From: Eremophila alpestris peregrina
Taxonomy: Eukaryota; Chordata; Aves; Passeriformes; Alaudidae
Direction: 5' to 3'
DNA length: 64,000 nt
Assembly: GCA_009792885.1 (NCBI GenBank)
Contig: WMCF01000017.1
Location: forward strand, 16,008,072-16,072,071
Below the pieces are notes generated by a model. The model was not told the DNA's origin. It searched no databases and saw only the letters and a program-made list of their open reading frames with translations. The position numbers were made by a program, and so were the translations under genes. This document shows positions 1-14,693 of this stretch, piece by piece; the first letter of the stretch is position 1; the number at the start of each line of letters is the position of its first letter.

Positions 1-155
1 GCCAAGAGAAGTGGTGGCGTCACCGTCCCTGGAGGTATTTAAAAGACTTGTGGATGTGGCACTTGGGGACATGGTTTAATGGTGGACTACACAGTGCTGG
101 GTTAATGGTTGGTCTCAATGATCTTAAACTATATGATTCTATGAACCTCTAAATT
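1..155 (+). mobile_element. CR1 LINE, 3' end (truncated by window start)
   Basis: The segment carries the signature 3' untranslated tail of avian CR1: a 'gtcaccgtccctggaggtat' block, then the 'ctcaatgatctta' block, then the terminal 'gattctatgaac' motif. It lies on the plus strand and the element continues to the left of the window. CR1 is the dominant non-LTR retrotransposon of birds and its copies are usually 5'-truncated, as here. Nothing coding remains in this part. The run past the terminal motif ends in ordinary AT-rich DNA, so the right boundary is good to about 10 bases. Confidence 0.93.
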
Positions 156-3100
156 CCTTTTCACAATGAGATATCCAGGGATAATTTAGATTACTGGTTA
201 ACCATATTGTAAAGATAGCATTATACAGTACTCATTGTGTCATTTTTTATTTGTGTGTGGATAGAATACAATTTTCATTGTAAGACAAAGTGAAAATCCA
301 GTATGAAGACACTGGCAAAAAAAATGATCCCCAAAACGTGAATAATATATAGCCAGTGTTCTGACACTCTGTAGTTTATATTTTTAAAAGGTGTTATATG
401 TTTATTCATGGAAATACAATTGAGACTGAAAATATATGCTAAATCATGCACTACTGAATATTTGTGCAAATGCTGAAATGCCACCTTTCTGCATGTTGCT
501 TTCCACATTTCCAAAGATTTCTTTTCACACTGTAACATCAGGTCCAGAGCAGTATCTGAAGGGCATGAGCTTTCTTAAAAGTTTGTTGATTTGTCACCTA
601 CTCAGATAACTGAGCTGCAAGCAAAGCTCAAGCTTTGCAGAAATACCTTGGATATTTTTACCCAGTGAGATTTAAGGATCTATCTCCACAAGGTACATCT
701 CTAAGTTCCCTGTCAAAATATATCCACTCTCCCTTTAGCTCTTCCACCTGTATTTTCTTATGTCTCACCAGAAGTGGCAGTTTGTGAAAGTAACTTTTAG
801 AGATTTTTGTTTTTTCCCTTATACATCACATCCATACTTTTCTGTTTGAACACTGCTTAGACTGTCACTAATAAAGCCTGTCTACCTGGGAAACCATGTC
901 TTCAATATGTGCAATTTATATTTGATATCAAAACTTTTGTAAAATGAGATTCTATCACTGGGGAAAATTCTTCTGGGTGCCATTTACCCATGTCTGTCTA
1001 AAGAGAAGGAAAAATTTTGTGTCAAGGCGGATTATCAGATTATACTGACAATTACAGCAGCATGAAGTTGATGGCCAGAAGTAAAGCTGCATTTTATGAA
1101 CTCTAATGCTTTTTTTAATTGCTACTACATTATCAGGGAGAAATAATTTTTTTTTCTAATACAAAACATTCACAAGTCTCACTGGACCTACTGGGATGTT
1201 GGTGTGACACTCTTTTCAAGAGCTCTCAGTCTACCATGGAATGTTCCTCCTGTGTTATCTTGATCACAAATCCTCTTCAGTTTACTAGTATTTCATTGGA
1301 ATCTGGTGTTTAATTCAGATTAGCAGGTAAGAAAAAGACTATACTTATATTAACCAAACAGCTAGGAGATGGAATATGTGACATAAAAAATTCACCACCA
1401 AAATAGTAGGAGGAGCAAAGTTTTCAGTCAAGACACTTGAAAATAAAAGTAATGATTATTTCAAAGTCTTTGGAAAGCTGTGTTAAAGTATCTTGTGATA
1501 ACCTAGATTGGAAAGATGTAATACTTACACAGTTAAACAGCTTTCAGAATTTACAGAAATTACTGGTCTTACAAGTAAAGAAGTGTTGTTTTGTTAGTAG
1601 TTGATATTAAAGGCATAAAACTAGCTTAGAATTCCAATTACAACTGAAAAATCCTTGAGTTTTCATTCCCCAGAAAATGGAAAATGCTCTTCCCCCCCGA
1701 CTTATTTTTTTTAGCTATATTTTCCTGCTTGCCTCTACTCTTCATTATTGGAAGCTGCCTCTATTGCTGTACACAATAGACACACGCTGGCTGTGTTCAT
1801 GTAACCAACCACACAATGTTAGCTGAGTTTTCAGTGTCTAATTGTGGGAAAATGTGTGCAGAGTTTAGGGATTTGTCTATTTTCCTAAAATTCTAGAGAA
1901 AAGAGCACTCAAGAAAGTTTCAAAATTATTAAATCCACTTACAGTCTTTGACTGAAACCCATCCTTTTTGTCACAGCAGCTACACTCACCTTTTCTTTTT
2001 TTTTTTCCCTCCACTGTGTATACCCTTTGGCATAGTTTAATGCAGAAAGGCTGCTGTTAAAAAAAAAAAAAGAATGAAAAAAAAAATCATTTCCTCAGCT
2101 GTGGAGAAAAAGGTCTTGGAATTCAGAATAAGTAGTTATGGGCAATTGGTGCATTAAACAGAATTTGGAGTCAGTCAGCAAAACACATCTGCTATGCCCT
2201 AGAATGGACTACAAAAAACACTATGTGCTTTTAACTCCTGGGCATTTAAATCTAATCTTCAGAGAAAAAAAAAACCTTCTTGTAGAGGAAAATTTTCTTA
2301 TCTGCTTGTCTCTAAAAATCAGATTTTTGAACTCTGTTTATCAATCTAAAATGCAGTGCCTTTTACTACTTTATACAGGGAATGATGAAAAGAATGGAGC
2401 GCATCTTCACTCTTTACTGTACATAGAGTCAGGGAACCTCACTGAGTAATGAAGCACTTTAGAAATTTTGTTTCCTTAGCTTTGCTGTATTTACAGTAGT
2501 CCAGAAACAAAAGAATAAACAATCACCTAAAAAAAAAGAGCAATTAAATACTATTAAATAATATTGTGTTTTCACAAAACACTAGCTTACTGTATATTTT
2601 GGCCTTTGGATAAATTTTCTATACCTTCTTATAAAAGAATACCTTCTTATACCATGTTTTCCTTCTTTTCTTTTGTAACTGAAAGGCTAAATGAAGCTCT
2701 CACAGAATGCATTCAGGATTTTGAGCAGCCATTGGATTTTTTAAGGCAGAGATGCTATTCAGCATTTCAATTGGCATTCTTTAACTTTAGGGCTGGGTGG
2801 CTGCACAGGGCATTGTTGGGAAATGTATTGATCTGCTAACATATTTGCTGGAATAGGTTTTGTTTTTCTTGCTTGCCTGAAACACTTTGTCACTGCTTTG
2901 GTATTTTGTCTTTTCTGTCAAAGACTTCCCTCCACACCACTGACACATAAGGAAATGGTATTTCACCCGTGCAAGCTGAACATGAATGTGCACTTGATCA
3001 AATGAATGAGGATGCTTCGAAGTGGGATATTTTGTTCCCCTGTATTGCTACTTCTTACACCCTGTGTTCATGCTTCCTCTGTGGACTGTTTAATGCTCTG

Positions 3101-5381
3101 CAGCAATAAAAAGAATTTTAGCCTTTTGCCTTTGAATCTAATACAGTTTCTTGGGGTCTAATATAGAACACCAGCAAATCTCAGGCAGGAGGTCGACCTT
3201 TGTTCAAGTAATTCAGTTCATATTACAGAACAGAATACTGGAAAGGAAGACCCATCTGTAGGCAGTAGTTTTCCATTTTGAATGAAATAAAGCAACTAAA
3301 ACCAGCTTGCTTAGGCAATATCATTCCTATTATTAATAGTATTATGGATTAATAATAATCCATATTATACTAATTCACAGAATCTGGCTAAAGTGGTGGT
3401 CACAAACCAATAGCTTTGCTTTCGTTAGTTTAATTTTTTTTTTTTTCAATAGGCAAGATTTTAAATGTTTAGGGTATTTTTCTTGGAAACAGTAATAACT
3501 GGACTTTTTATGAGCTAGGGAATTTTACTGTTAATGTAAAGAGACTCCAACTGGATGTGTTTTGAACGTTAACTTCCTTCAAGTTGTTGCAGATCAAATA
3601 CAGATAGTGTTCCTAAGAGCTCATCACATCTTCAGGTTAGTGTTTTGAAGCTTTTGGATTTTGATGTGCTTAAAGTCATTATAAAATAGAGGGCTGAGAG
3701 AAATGGAGTCTGTGAATTAAGTTAATTTGTTTGAACTAATAACTAATTTTAGAGACCGGGGACACAAAGGAGATGAAAAATCTTGGATAAAAGCACACAG
3801 CTTCTTATTTCCACCATCCCATCGTGGTAACACATGTGCTCGTTGTTTCAGCACTTGCATTTGCTTGTTGTAGAAATATACCTACAGCAGTTAGGCATAG
3901 AGGCACTTTATATTCTGGTGGAACTAAATATGAGCTGAACCTCTTCCATAACCTGAGTACAGAATAAATATTCTTTGGACTTCAGCATTCAGTCTTCATG
4001 ATAAATCTTCCCTCAGGAGCAAGGGAGCTTGCATCAATGACTCTAATATAGTTGTTTCTGACACTCTATCCCTACAGAAAACATATGAGCACTGGGGAAA
4101 AAAATCACATTTTTATGTTATGAATGATTAAAACCTTTTTCATCTTGTTCTATGTTTTCCTCTCAAGTTTCTTACTGATGCTTTTTTATATTGTTTGTAA
4201 CAGCAATTATAGCATCTAAAAATATCTGGATTTTTATAGACTTTTAAAACATTTGTCATAATAAAAACAGCTAACAGATTGTCTTCATGTCACAAAGATG
4301 TTGTGAAAATGAATGAACAACTATGAAGAGTTAATAAAAATGGAACAGTGTAGAACAGTATGCACGTATCCATACACTGAAGGAAACAAGGAGCCATGTA
4401 ATTGAGAAAAAATTTATCAAGAAAAATAGAAGAGAGCACGTAATATAAAGATTTGACTTCTGACCCAACTCTGACCAAAATTTAGTTTAAATTATTTCCT
4501 TAAAAAATTAATTTTTACCATTGCATTATGTTAATATATTTTTAAGCTACCTTTCTCTGAGGAATGCATTTTCATAGAAAGAGTAAAAAAATATTTTTGT
4601 GTAATACTGATGACAAAATATTAAGCTATGTGGTGCTGTCCATACAACTCTACCATTTCTCCTCTTTCCAGCTTTTCTGATAAATCAATATTCTCAAAAT
4701 CATTAAAATCACACATAAACAAGGAAGTGAGACGTATTTGACAATGAACTGGGAGTGAAAAGCCAACTCTGCCTTAGCCAAATGAGCATCTTGATCTCTT
4801 CATCCTTGAGGATAAGAGATATTTCCAACTAGCAAAGAATCTCTAAGATTTATTTTCTTTTAATCAATTCGGTTTCTGCTTAAAACTGTGACATAGCAGG
4901 GGAGGTGGAGTTTGTGTTATGACGTTAGTATTTTCAAAGTAATACTTTACCTGAAAACTATCTGATATTTAATCAATAAATATAAAATGCTTAATGTCTT
5001 TTACCATAATCCCTGTCTGTCTAAACAAATGTATTTTGTTTGTACAAGTAAGCAAATATTTTGAGCCCAGCTGGTGACATGATGGTCACAGCAACTAACT
5101 GTGTGCTATAAGTATTGATGTTGCAGCTGATGCTGGTACTAAGCAATTGTAAAAAAATGAATAAAAAAGCAAGAAAGGATATTTCACATTGACTTCTTCA
5201 GCAGGTTTGTAAAAACATGAAAAAGTTATTTAAATAATCACTGTTTTATCATTAACAGAAAAATGAAAATACTTGTATTTCTAACATCCGGAAAAGGAAA
5301 TTGGCATATGTCATCTCATGCACTTTTCCTCTGATCTACCATTTGGAAAAACATTATTTGAGCTGGGTTTTTCATCTTTTT
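156..5381. other. AT-rich unique DNA, no gene seen
   Basis: Open frames here are at most about 100 codons, have no recognisable domain and are not flanked by convincing splice sites. The stretch holds many short A or T runs (for example 2059-2090) and a 9-bp perfect inverted repeat with a 4-base loop at 3343-3364, probably chance in AT-rich DNA. I see no recognisable transposon; very old, diverged copies could be missed by eye. Confidence 0.6.
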
Positions 5382-5711
5382 NNNNNNNNNNNNNNNNNNN
5401 NNNNNNNNNNNNNNNNNNNNNNNNNNNNNNNNNNNNNNNNNNNNNNNNNNNNNNNNNNNNNNNNNNNNNNNNNNNNNNNNNNNNNNNNNNNNNNNNNNNN
5501 NNNNNNNNNNNNNNNNNNNNNNNNNNNNNNNNNNNNNNNNNNNNNNNNNNNNNNNNNNNNNNNNNNNNNNNNNNNNNNNNNNNNNNNNNNNNNNNNNNNN
5601 NNNNNNNNNNNNNNNNNNNNNNNNNNNNNNNNNNNNNNNNNNNNNNNNNNNNNNNNNNNNNNNNNNNNNNNNNNNNNNNNNNNNNNNNNNNNNNNNNNNN
5701 NNNNNNNNNNN
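5382..5711. other. Assembly gap (330 N)
   Basis: A run of N begins directly after a T run and ends directly before a CTTTTC/CTTTTT pyrimidine tract. The gap very likely replaces an unresolved pyrimidine-rich simple repeat; its true length is unknown. Frames that read through it are artefacts. Confidence 0.97.
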
Positions 5712-5775
5712 CTTTTCCTTTTTCTTTTCCTTTTTCTTTTCCTTTTTCTTTTCTTTTTCCTGTTTTCCTTTTTTA
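5712..5775. repeat. Pyrimidine simple repeat (CTTTTCCTTTTT)n
   Basis: Alternating CTTTTC and CTTTTT units give an almost pure C/T strand next to the gap. This is low-complexity sequence, capable of triplex-type structure, and the probable cause of the gap. It is not coding: the apparent LF and FPFS peptides are its translations. Confidence 0.93.
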
Positions 5776-8700
5776 AGGGCACTTACTAATAATATTTTGT
5801 TTTAAATTAAAACTCTAAAAATTACCTTTTCAATCCCTGGACTGCACTTCTTCCCATGGCTCATTTACCCTGCAGTGCTATTCCCATCCTTGATGCCGTA
5901 CTCCAGGCTGAGATTGTCAGTTGTGCGTTACTTTCACTGACAGAGAGAGAAATCCCATGGTTGCCACTGTCAAGAACATTTCTCTGCCTTCATTCCACAG
6001 GGACATCAACAAGATGTCTGTTCCCTCTCTGTGTGCTCCTCTGTCATAGGGGTGATCACCTAAGCTTGGGCTGCCTTTACTTCTTCCTTCCTTTGACAGC
6101 CACTGCTTGACATGTTATCATCATGCATGCAGAATCCTGCTCTTCTCACATGCAAAGGTCTGACTGAACAATAAAAACCTTCAGTCAGTCCTTCCACCTT
6201 CCAGGCACTGGGAAAAAATAAATAACTGAGCAATAACCATTGTCTCAGAATCAATTCTTAAAAAGGTTTCTAGTCCCTGAGAAGGAAATATAAAGTTTAG
6301 AAAGCTAACCTAGAAGAAACAGCAATATATAATGCATCTCCTTTTATTTATGTGGTGAATGTTTACTGTGTTCCAGGATAATGTTGTTTTAGTTTACACA
6401 CAGATCCTATAAAACATTGTATAAAACTGCTGCAAAATTGAAAAATAATCTGACAAGGTCAAATTCATCAGATGCAAAATGGTTCTCTGCCTCCAGTTTA
6501 CATTCAGGGTATTCTTTTATTTTCAGGATGGAACAGCACCTGCCACTGAACATACCTTTCAAGTTCTAGTATCAGTTAATTCTCCCTCATCTTCCATGCC
6601 TCTGCTTCTGCCCTTTTCTTTGCTCTTCTGACTAGCACTGTCCCAACAGATCATCCTTACTGCCTAACTAATCTCTCCTGTCTCCCTTTATTTTCCTGGA
6701 TGTTTAATATTTCTGGTCAGATCTAGTTTTTGAGAGATCCCCGCAAAAAAATAATAAACCTTGGTGCAAAGTCAAGGACTTCACACTGACAACACTTTGC
6801 CATCAGCCTCCTCCTGTTCATTTATTACCAAGAAGGCACTTTTAGTACCTCAGGTGACTTCAGCTGTGCAGGAGACATGAAAAGAGACAGGCTGTTTCTT
6901 GCCTAAATGAGTACCAAACCACTTAAAAAGTCATCTAAAAGGTCAGAACAAACTACTCTCTGCATGAAACATTGCTAAAGAAGTGGGTTGGAATGTTCTA
7001 CTCCATCTACAAGTCGTAAGTGCTTTGAAGGAGTTCCCCTTGCAGAAAGCATTGTAGTAATCTCCATTTGAGGTAAGAAAGTGTAGGGTAAATGAGGATT
7101 GTCTTCTTGCCAAATATTCAAGTAAGCCCACTTGACAGCCACTGTTGCAGAACCCAGTATGACCAGGCAATGGAGTGCTGCCCCCGAGCATCTCGCTACA
7201 GTGACTGAAAAAGAACCAGGCTTTATGATTATCAACACTCAAATCAACAAAGCTGTAAAAATAAATCAGTTCTGTTTCTTTTTGTCTACTTGCATCATGA
7301 GCATGTAAATAGAATCCAATCCTATAATTGTTTTCATGTGGGTATGTTTCCATTAATCATGTATTAATTTATATTTGGACTTTTATTTCACCTGAATCTG
7401 GGTAATTTTCTCTTTGGTGCTTTTCAAGTGCTTCCCATGAAGCTTAGCTTATTCTTCCTTTTCATGTTCTCCTTTATCTTGCAGTTTTTTGCTTACTACC
7501 TTATTTCTCTTTGTTCCCCTAAATAATTTCCTTTCTCTTACTTGGTCCTTTTATTTCACTTTTTGTAATTTAATTTGTTTTATCTCCCATTCCCAGTCTA
7601 TGCATTTCTTCCCCTTTACTATCCATTCAGTCCACTAGGACTATTCCCTTCTAATAGTTCAGCCTATAGTATTAATTTCCTTTTCTTATTTTAGCTCATT
7701 AATAATGGATGAGGCATTCCTTTGCAATTTCAAAACTTACCAATTTTAGTTTACTCTCAAGGAGTTTAGGTTGAGCAAGAAAAGAAATTAATTGTGTTCC
7801 ACTGGAATCAGAATACAAATAACTGAGCAAAACTTGGGACTGGAAAAGAAGCAACATGGAAAGAAATTAAATGAAGTGAGAGATGGACTAAAAAGTAGCA
7901 GTGGGTAAAACTGAGCACATAAGTTTGAAAGGGCTACAGAAATACCTGGAAAAGTGACTGAACTAGAAATAAACCAGGGAATCAAGTTCAATGATCTAGA
8001 AAGGGAAAGGAGTAAATACAGCTCAAATTCACAGTGAGAGAAGAAAAAGATGTCCACAGAAAAGGGGACTAAACCTGGTGAGATGAAGGACAAAAAAAGA
8101 AAAAAAAATCAAAAAGTTTTAATATCTTCAATTCCCACTGTGAGCAGTGTTTCTGTTTACTACCCTGTGAGTGGTAACTGCAGCTCAGTGGAGGGAAAAT
8201 GTTTTATTACAAATATAGGCAGTGTGCAATTAGAAGTGTGGCCCGGCTAATAGCAACATAAACATCAACCTATCTGAGGAGCAGTTGTATTGCTGCTGTA
8301 ACAGGCATTGAGAATGTCTAATATTTCAGCTTAGTGGGGAAAAGACTCATGAAAAGCTGATTATTCTTTGATCTTGTTCTTATCAGCTATATTGTGAAAT
8401 CTGGCTTTTCTTCAAACTGCAGATAATTTGGCTGTCATAAACTGGCAGCGTAGTTTTGATTACATTGTTGCAATAAAAATGTACCAAAATTGGTTTCAAT
8501 GGAATTCTGACACCTGTTTGCTAAATATTGTTAAATATCTGCATCGAGCCAAAAGCCTCAGAAATATCTCAGTTGAAGCTGAATAGCAAATCTGAAAAAA
8601 CCTGAAATTAGCTATTACACTCGTAATATCATCTCCATATTCCCCCCCTTGTTTTACAGTGATATTGACCATCAATAAATAACATTTTTATACATAACTG

Positions 8701-11700
8701 CAGATTTCTATGTGGATATGTATCAATATCTTTATGTCTGTATGGACACCCTTAGCTGCCAGTTCTCCTCCAGTCCTCCTGGCTTAACACAGTTGGTTCT
8801 CAACTAATCACAGAGTAGGAAAGATTGAAAAAGGAGAGAGAAAAACCTGTAAGTAGCACTAATAATGGCTATGATGCCTTACATCTGGGAAAAAATAATA
8901 ATGAAGCTCCTCTGTTAGATGTGACACTTAGGTTCACCATAACTCTGTTACACAAAGTACTCTTTAGACACCATGTTTTCTACTGAGAGAGACTGTTAAA
9001 CACTTTCTTAAAGGGAGCAGAAGCTTGGCCCAGATTTTCCAGGATTTTCAAACAGAATGCTTTGAAAAATGTGGGCAAACTTTGGAAAGACTCAAGCTAA
9101 AACTTGAGCTTCAGTGTATATAAAGTAAAAATTCATATATGTGTTATGGTCTTGAATCAAAATTTTATTTTAAATTGGCTGAGAAGAAGAAACATTCATC
9201 ATATGTTTTGATGTTTGGGTTTTTTTGAGTTTGTAGGATTTTTTTTTTCATAGACAAAAGCTTAATCTAAATTTTACTAATCCATTTCTACAGTAGCTTG
9301 GAAAAAGAGAGAGGTTGAATAATCTCAAGACTTGTCAAAATCCTCCCCCTCACTCCCACTTACATAAAAGAAAATGATGGCTAAATTTGAGCATATTGTT
9401 AAAATTATAAATAGGCCATAAATTGTCACTTTTGCCCATGAGAAATTCCCAAAGGGCATTGACAAACTTCCATGGAGAAGGAGAATTCCTGGGCAGAGAA
9501 CCTACTGGCTCTCTCTCTGGCAAAGCAAGGACAGCACACAGAGCTTGGTGTGATTTCTAACCAGCAGTGGGATTTCATGAGCTGCACTTGCAGAAGAACA
9601 CTCTTCAGGATTCTGAAGATGATACTGAGATGTTGAATAGTGGGAGGACAGCTGCTGTAATGTGATGATTCTGGGGGCATGGGCTTGGGCCTATTTTAGG
9701 AATAGAACTGCCTGAATTTGAACTTGTTTGGCTGCAGCCTAAAATGTTTAATCATCCTGGCTCAGCTGCACTTTTGGGAAGAGATTGGTTACATGCTCCA
9801 AAACAACTATAGTATAAAACCATGGTGGAAGCCAGAAAACTCATATGGAAGGAATATAACTTAAATTAGTCTGTAGACATGCTGTTTAACCACCAGAATG
9901 GCTTGGAAAAGCAAGTCCTACAAAGAATGGATCACAGCAAAGAGCAACTTATGAAAATAAAATAAAATAAAATAAAAAGCCTCCACTGGACCTCCTTTTG
10001 GAGGAACTTTATCTAATGGCTCTGTGGGGGGATGGAGAGGCGCCCTTTGTGCCCATAACCAACCAGATCTCTTTGGCCTCTGAGTCAAAGAAAGCCCATC
10101 ATCCTCAGCAGAGTTGCTTGGCAACAGCTGGTCTTAAAATTGTGGATAGGGTTTTTTTTTTCTAATTTTCCTCCCTCACTTTTGCACAGGTGAAATATTA
10201 TATTTTTTTAGAGTGAGATTACAGCTTCAAGATTCAGTTATTTTTCAGCTGTGCTGTTGAAATAACCGTGAAATAAGCTTAAGGAAGGTGAAAATATACT
10301 TCGATATGTAAGCACTGAAAAATATAACTTCATATTTAATATATTTTTCTTACTGTGTGTTCCTAAATCAATATCATTTGTAAGATGCAAAAGGACTATG
10401 GTGCACCTGTTTTGAAATCTGGAATTCTTGTTCTGAGATTTAATGGTTAATATAAAATGGAATAGACTTTTAATCATTTTAGACACCCTCATAACTCCTG
10501 TGATGGTCATTTACTAGGGCTTTGACCCTCACAAGATCCCTTAAGGTATTCTGCTAAGGTCTCAGGAGTGCAAATCTGAGTTTTGTTCAGGAAGTGCAGT
10601 GCTCAGCCTCCACACCTGAATTTACAGTCATGGTCCCCTTATCGTCCCACCAGGTCTGAGGATACCTAATACAGGGTTGGCAGTTTCCCTGTGGCTCTCA
10701 CATGAGCAATGAGGAGTTTATCTGTGATCAACCAGCTTTCAGAAAATTTAGTGCTGTTTATTTAAGGGTGAAATAGACGCCACAGAAATGTGTCTCACAA
10801 AGCAATCTCTCTGCAGTTATTGCACATCAGCAGCACATAGCACAGGCAAAAAGAAATCATCTGTCTCTCTAGTCTGTGTTGCCAGCATTCCCCACTTTGC
10901 CTCAGATATGGCCTGACCTGCTTTTAGACCTTTCTCGAATTCTGTGTGATGCTTTTCAAATTGCAGTAAGCTGCTTCCCCAGTCTGCAGGAACAACTGCT
11001 TTGTCTCCTCCACCTTTGCACTGCAACCCAGGATATCAAAGCTTTATATTACATTTTTAGCAGTACTGTATTTTGGCAAAATCATACATATAATGGAAAA
11101 TTCAGACCAATAATCTTCAGTGCTCCTATTTGTAAATCTCATCTGTCAAAACAATCAAAAATGGTTTTTGAAGATTAAATTAGTGTCAAAAGTTGGGATT
11201 TTCAGTACTGAAAGGATGAATAAGTTTAACAATTTACACCAGTTCAGAAAAATTACACCACCTCTTCCTGCAAGGCAGGTTAAAAATACTGGAGGGAATA
11301 TTGTCCCCATTTGGGTTTTTTTGGCAGAAGGAATGGTAGGTAACCATCAGCTTGTTCAGGTTTAGGTTCCATTAATCCCCATGTAAAATGTTCTACATTA
11401 TTAAGTATGTTCCTGTCTTTCCTAAGCACCTTAGAGCTCTTCCAGAGGTGCTGACCTACAAGTCAGTAAGCTGAATTTAGACCCTAAGTGCATACGTAAT
11501 TCATTCACAGAAAGTATTTTGGTCAAGGTTGTGAGCTAGTCATCATCTGGGTTACAATGTGGCCCCAAAATATCACTTGCTATGACAGATGGTAGAGGGG
11601 TAGCTTCTACATATAGCACTGTTTAAAACTGTGACAGAAATCTTCTCTAGTGAAACTGAAAAGTTTAACTTCACCTTTCAGAAAAAAAAATGACATTTAT

Positions 11701-14693
11701 ATCTTGCCTGCTGTAACAGCTAATAATAGTTACTTGTCTGCTACTAGCTGACAAATCTGATTTGCAACACAGCTCTTTTCACATGAGTTTCCCTAAATCA
11801 GCTGCTTACCCTAAAGAGAAATGATTTTATTACTGTGGGGCAGCAGAGAGGAAATGACATTATAACTTTCCACTGCATGAGGCTAAAATTCAAGAGTCAC
11901 AGTATTTTTTAATGCCAAGGTCAAACAGAAAACATTTTATCTTACCTCTAACCAGGTAACATTTTTTCGTGAGTTTGATCCACATTAGGCACACCACAGT
12001 CAGTCTTTAATCAGCTCATTTCTTTTGGGCTACTTGACTTAACTAAATACTAATCTTTTCACATATGACTTTACAGCATTCACATGTATACTACCTTCCT
12101 TTCAATCTCCATAAGGACACTTGAAACCGGGACTGGAATTCATTACTGTCTTAGTACTATCTTAGGGTCCATTTATGTGAGTTTTCAACTGATTTTACCT
12201 ATGTCAACAAGTAAGTAAGGATTCTAATAGGTTATTTTAATTTATAATTTTCTCCACTGGAATAAAAATCTCATTTTTATTTTAAATTTTTTTGTAGTGA
12301 GATTAACAAGGATAGTTTGTTGCAGCACAGTACTAAAGAAAAGAATGAAGTAAAATGAATTTTTACACCTCTTCAACATACCTGATTACTATTAAAATAA
12401 AAATAAAGAAGTAAACAATTGTTAATGGCTGCCAAACTGATAGCACAAAAATACATCAAATTTTAAGTTAAAAGGAAGGTTGTCATGTTTGACTGTAATA
12501 ATCTCACCACTTTGATGCTAATGACAGATTATTTTACATTGTATTATAAAAATAAATTAATTCTATGGTAGCTGTTATTCTACCAAGTGTCAGTAGTATG
12601 TATGAGAAACAGCTTCTCACCTTTACACTGCAATGCTGCAGTACAGCTGCTGAAAAAAACCAGAATTCTCCTACCTCCCCTGCCACTTTTACACAACTGC
12701 TGCATCCTCAGTGGGTCCAAACTAACCTGCATAATTGTTATTATTCTTTCACAGTAACTACATATTATAGACAACAGTTGGCTTCTAGGAATAAGTGGCT
12801 TAGGCATGAGGCATGGCAACAGAAGTGTAATTTTTCAGTAGCTGCTATGTGACAGAATAACTCTCTCAAAACTTATTTGTTGCTTGAATCCCAACCCTCC
12901 AATTTGGATGCTTTAATTAGAGTTCAGCTTTTTCTATTTCTCCACAGCAACTGCTTCAGCCTCACTATCTGATTGGTGAGAAAAGTAAAAAAACCCAGCC
13001 ACCAGACAAATCTCTTGCAATTACCAGACCCCTTCACTTCTTCAAGGAAGTGAATTTAAAGAAGATGATACCCTTATTTCAACATCCTAGTGAATGAATC
13101 TTAAAAAAAAGCTGTGTTCCTAAGGGGGTACTTAGAAATGCTAATTGCCTCTCTTCCTCTCCTTGTACCTCCCTCTTTTCCTAAATCCCTGCAACACAGT
13201 GCTCTTCGCAACAATGCCAGGGTTCTGTTGTCGTTGTATCCCCCCCAAATATCATTAAGCTCCTTAGGCATTGTGAGATAATGCAGATATTTAGTTTCAT
13301 GACATTACTGAAACCTGAAAAATAAAACAGATGTTTTGGTTCTTGTTTCTAAAAAGGTTGCATCTTGTCAGTATTTTCACTCCAAACTGAATCAAACCAA
13401 TATAATTAATAAAAAGAAGATGTAAAAAAAAAAAGAAAAAAGGTTTCATGATCTATTACCAGTACCATGTCTGAAATGACTTCTGAAAACTTCACTTATT
13501 TTTGCGAGATGGCCTCTAATGCAGGACCTGAACTAAAGTTCTGTGGACGTAATAGGTAAAACCTTTTTCTATCTAAAGTAAGTAAGACTGACATATAATT
13601 GCCTCAGAATTTTAATGCATACTGAAATACCATTGTCTCCTTGGAGTAACCATAGTCACCCATAGATATTTCTGAAAGTGTTATTGAAATTGCTTCAGTT
13701 ATCATTCTTTGTAAAACATGACTTTCCTCTATAGGTCACCAAGCATTCTTTAAGGTATTCTGGTTTTCAATGTGACTTCCTTGGCAGTTGGTGGAGGACT
13801 ACATACAAAAACTACAATGGAGAAGTGGTTTTCCTATTATGAACTTGCACTGAATAACAACAAAGAAAAAAAATTCCAGGGCAATTTTAGCATTTTTTTC
13901 ATTTTCCATAATGCTGTTATACAATCAATCTTTTCCATGGTTCATCACCTCACACTCTCTCCTCAATTTACCTTCCCTCCACCATTTCTACAATTCTCAT
14001 TTTTTTCTTATCCAGTGAAACTGAATCTGCTTATGCTCTCCTATGGCAGATATCTTTCTTTTTTTTCATTTTTTCCCCAACAGTGGTAATTTATTGCTAA
14101 ATGAGATGAACTCCATTATTCCACTGTGTTAACTCAAAAAATTCTTGTGCAGACTATGTAATCGGGGACTAAAGTAGTTAGAGTTTTACAACATACAAAT
14201 GTGTTTGTATGTTTTTTATTGCATTAATATAATAGTTACTTATATATATCTGAAAATTTATCCAGGAAATTTTCAAAGTTGATGCAAAGGTCCCCCAAGA
14301 ACAATTTGTTAAATTGATAAAAATTTGGTCTACAAAGGAGTTGTAGCATCCTTTGACATAATTTTGTGACTTCAGTAATTCCTATTTTACTTTTTTTTTA
14401 ATCCTTATAGCTTCTCTGACAGATTAGTAAATAATGATGCATTTTCAGAATATCAAGAATATTGTTTTAGTAGATGCAGGATCATTATTTCTAAATGTGT
14501 TTTGGTTTACTAAAACATTACTGATGATAATGAACTTCTGAATATCATATCTTTGTACTGTGTCTGAAATACACTGCAAAACTTAATTAGTAGAGGGGCT
14601 GTCATTAGAATGTAGGTTAAAAGAAATTAGTATCTTTTTGCATCTAGAAACAGTTTGAATAGTTCTAAAATAGGAAAATGGGCAGATTGGTGT
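5776..14693. other. AT-rich unique DNA, no gene seen
   Basis: No open frame above about 140 codons and none with a recognisable family signature. The minus-strand frames at 6943-7353 and 7788-8093 are not supported by splice context or codon pattern. The block holds a short (AAAAT)n microsatellite at 9954-9976 and scattered T runs (9240, 10150, 13420-13440), otherwise nothing I can name. Confidence 0.6.
9954..9976. repeat. (AAAAT)n microsatellite
   Basis: About four and a half perfect AAAAT units in tandem. A short simple repeat, potentially length-polymorphic. Confidence 0.9.

Noticed and set aside
3343..3364. Nine-base inverted repeat as a small RNA hairpin
   Set aside because: Too short for a microRNA precursor and made only of A/T-rich words.
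5301..5789. Frames of up to 162 codons across the first gap
   Set aside because: Most of each frame is N, and the readable ends are simple-sequence translations.
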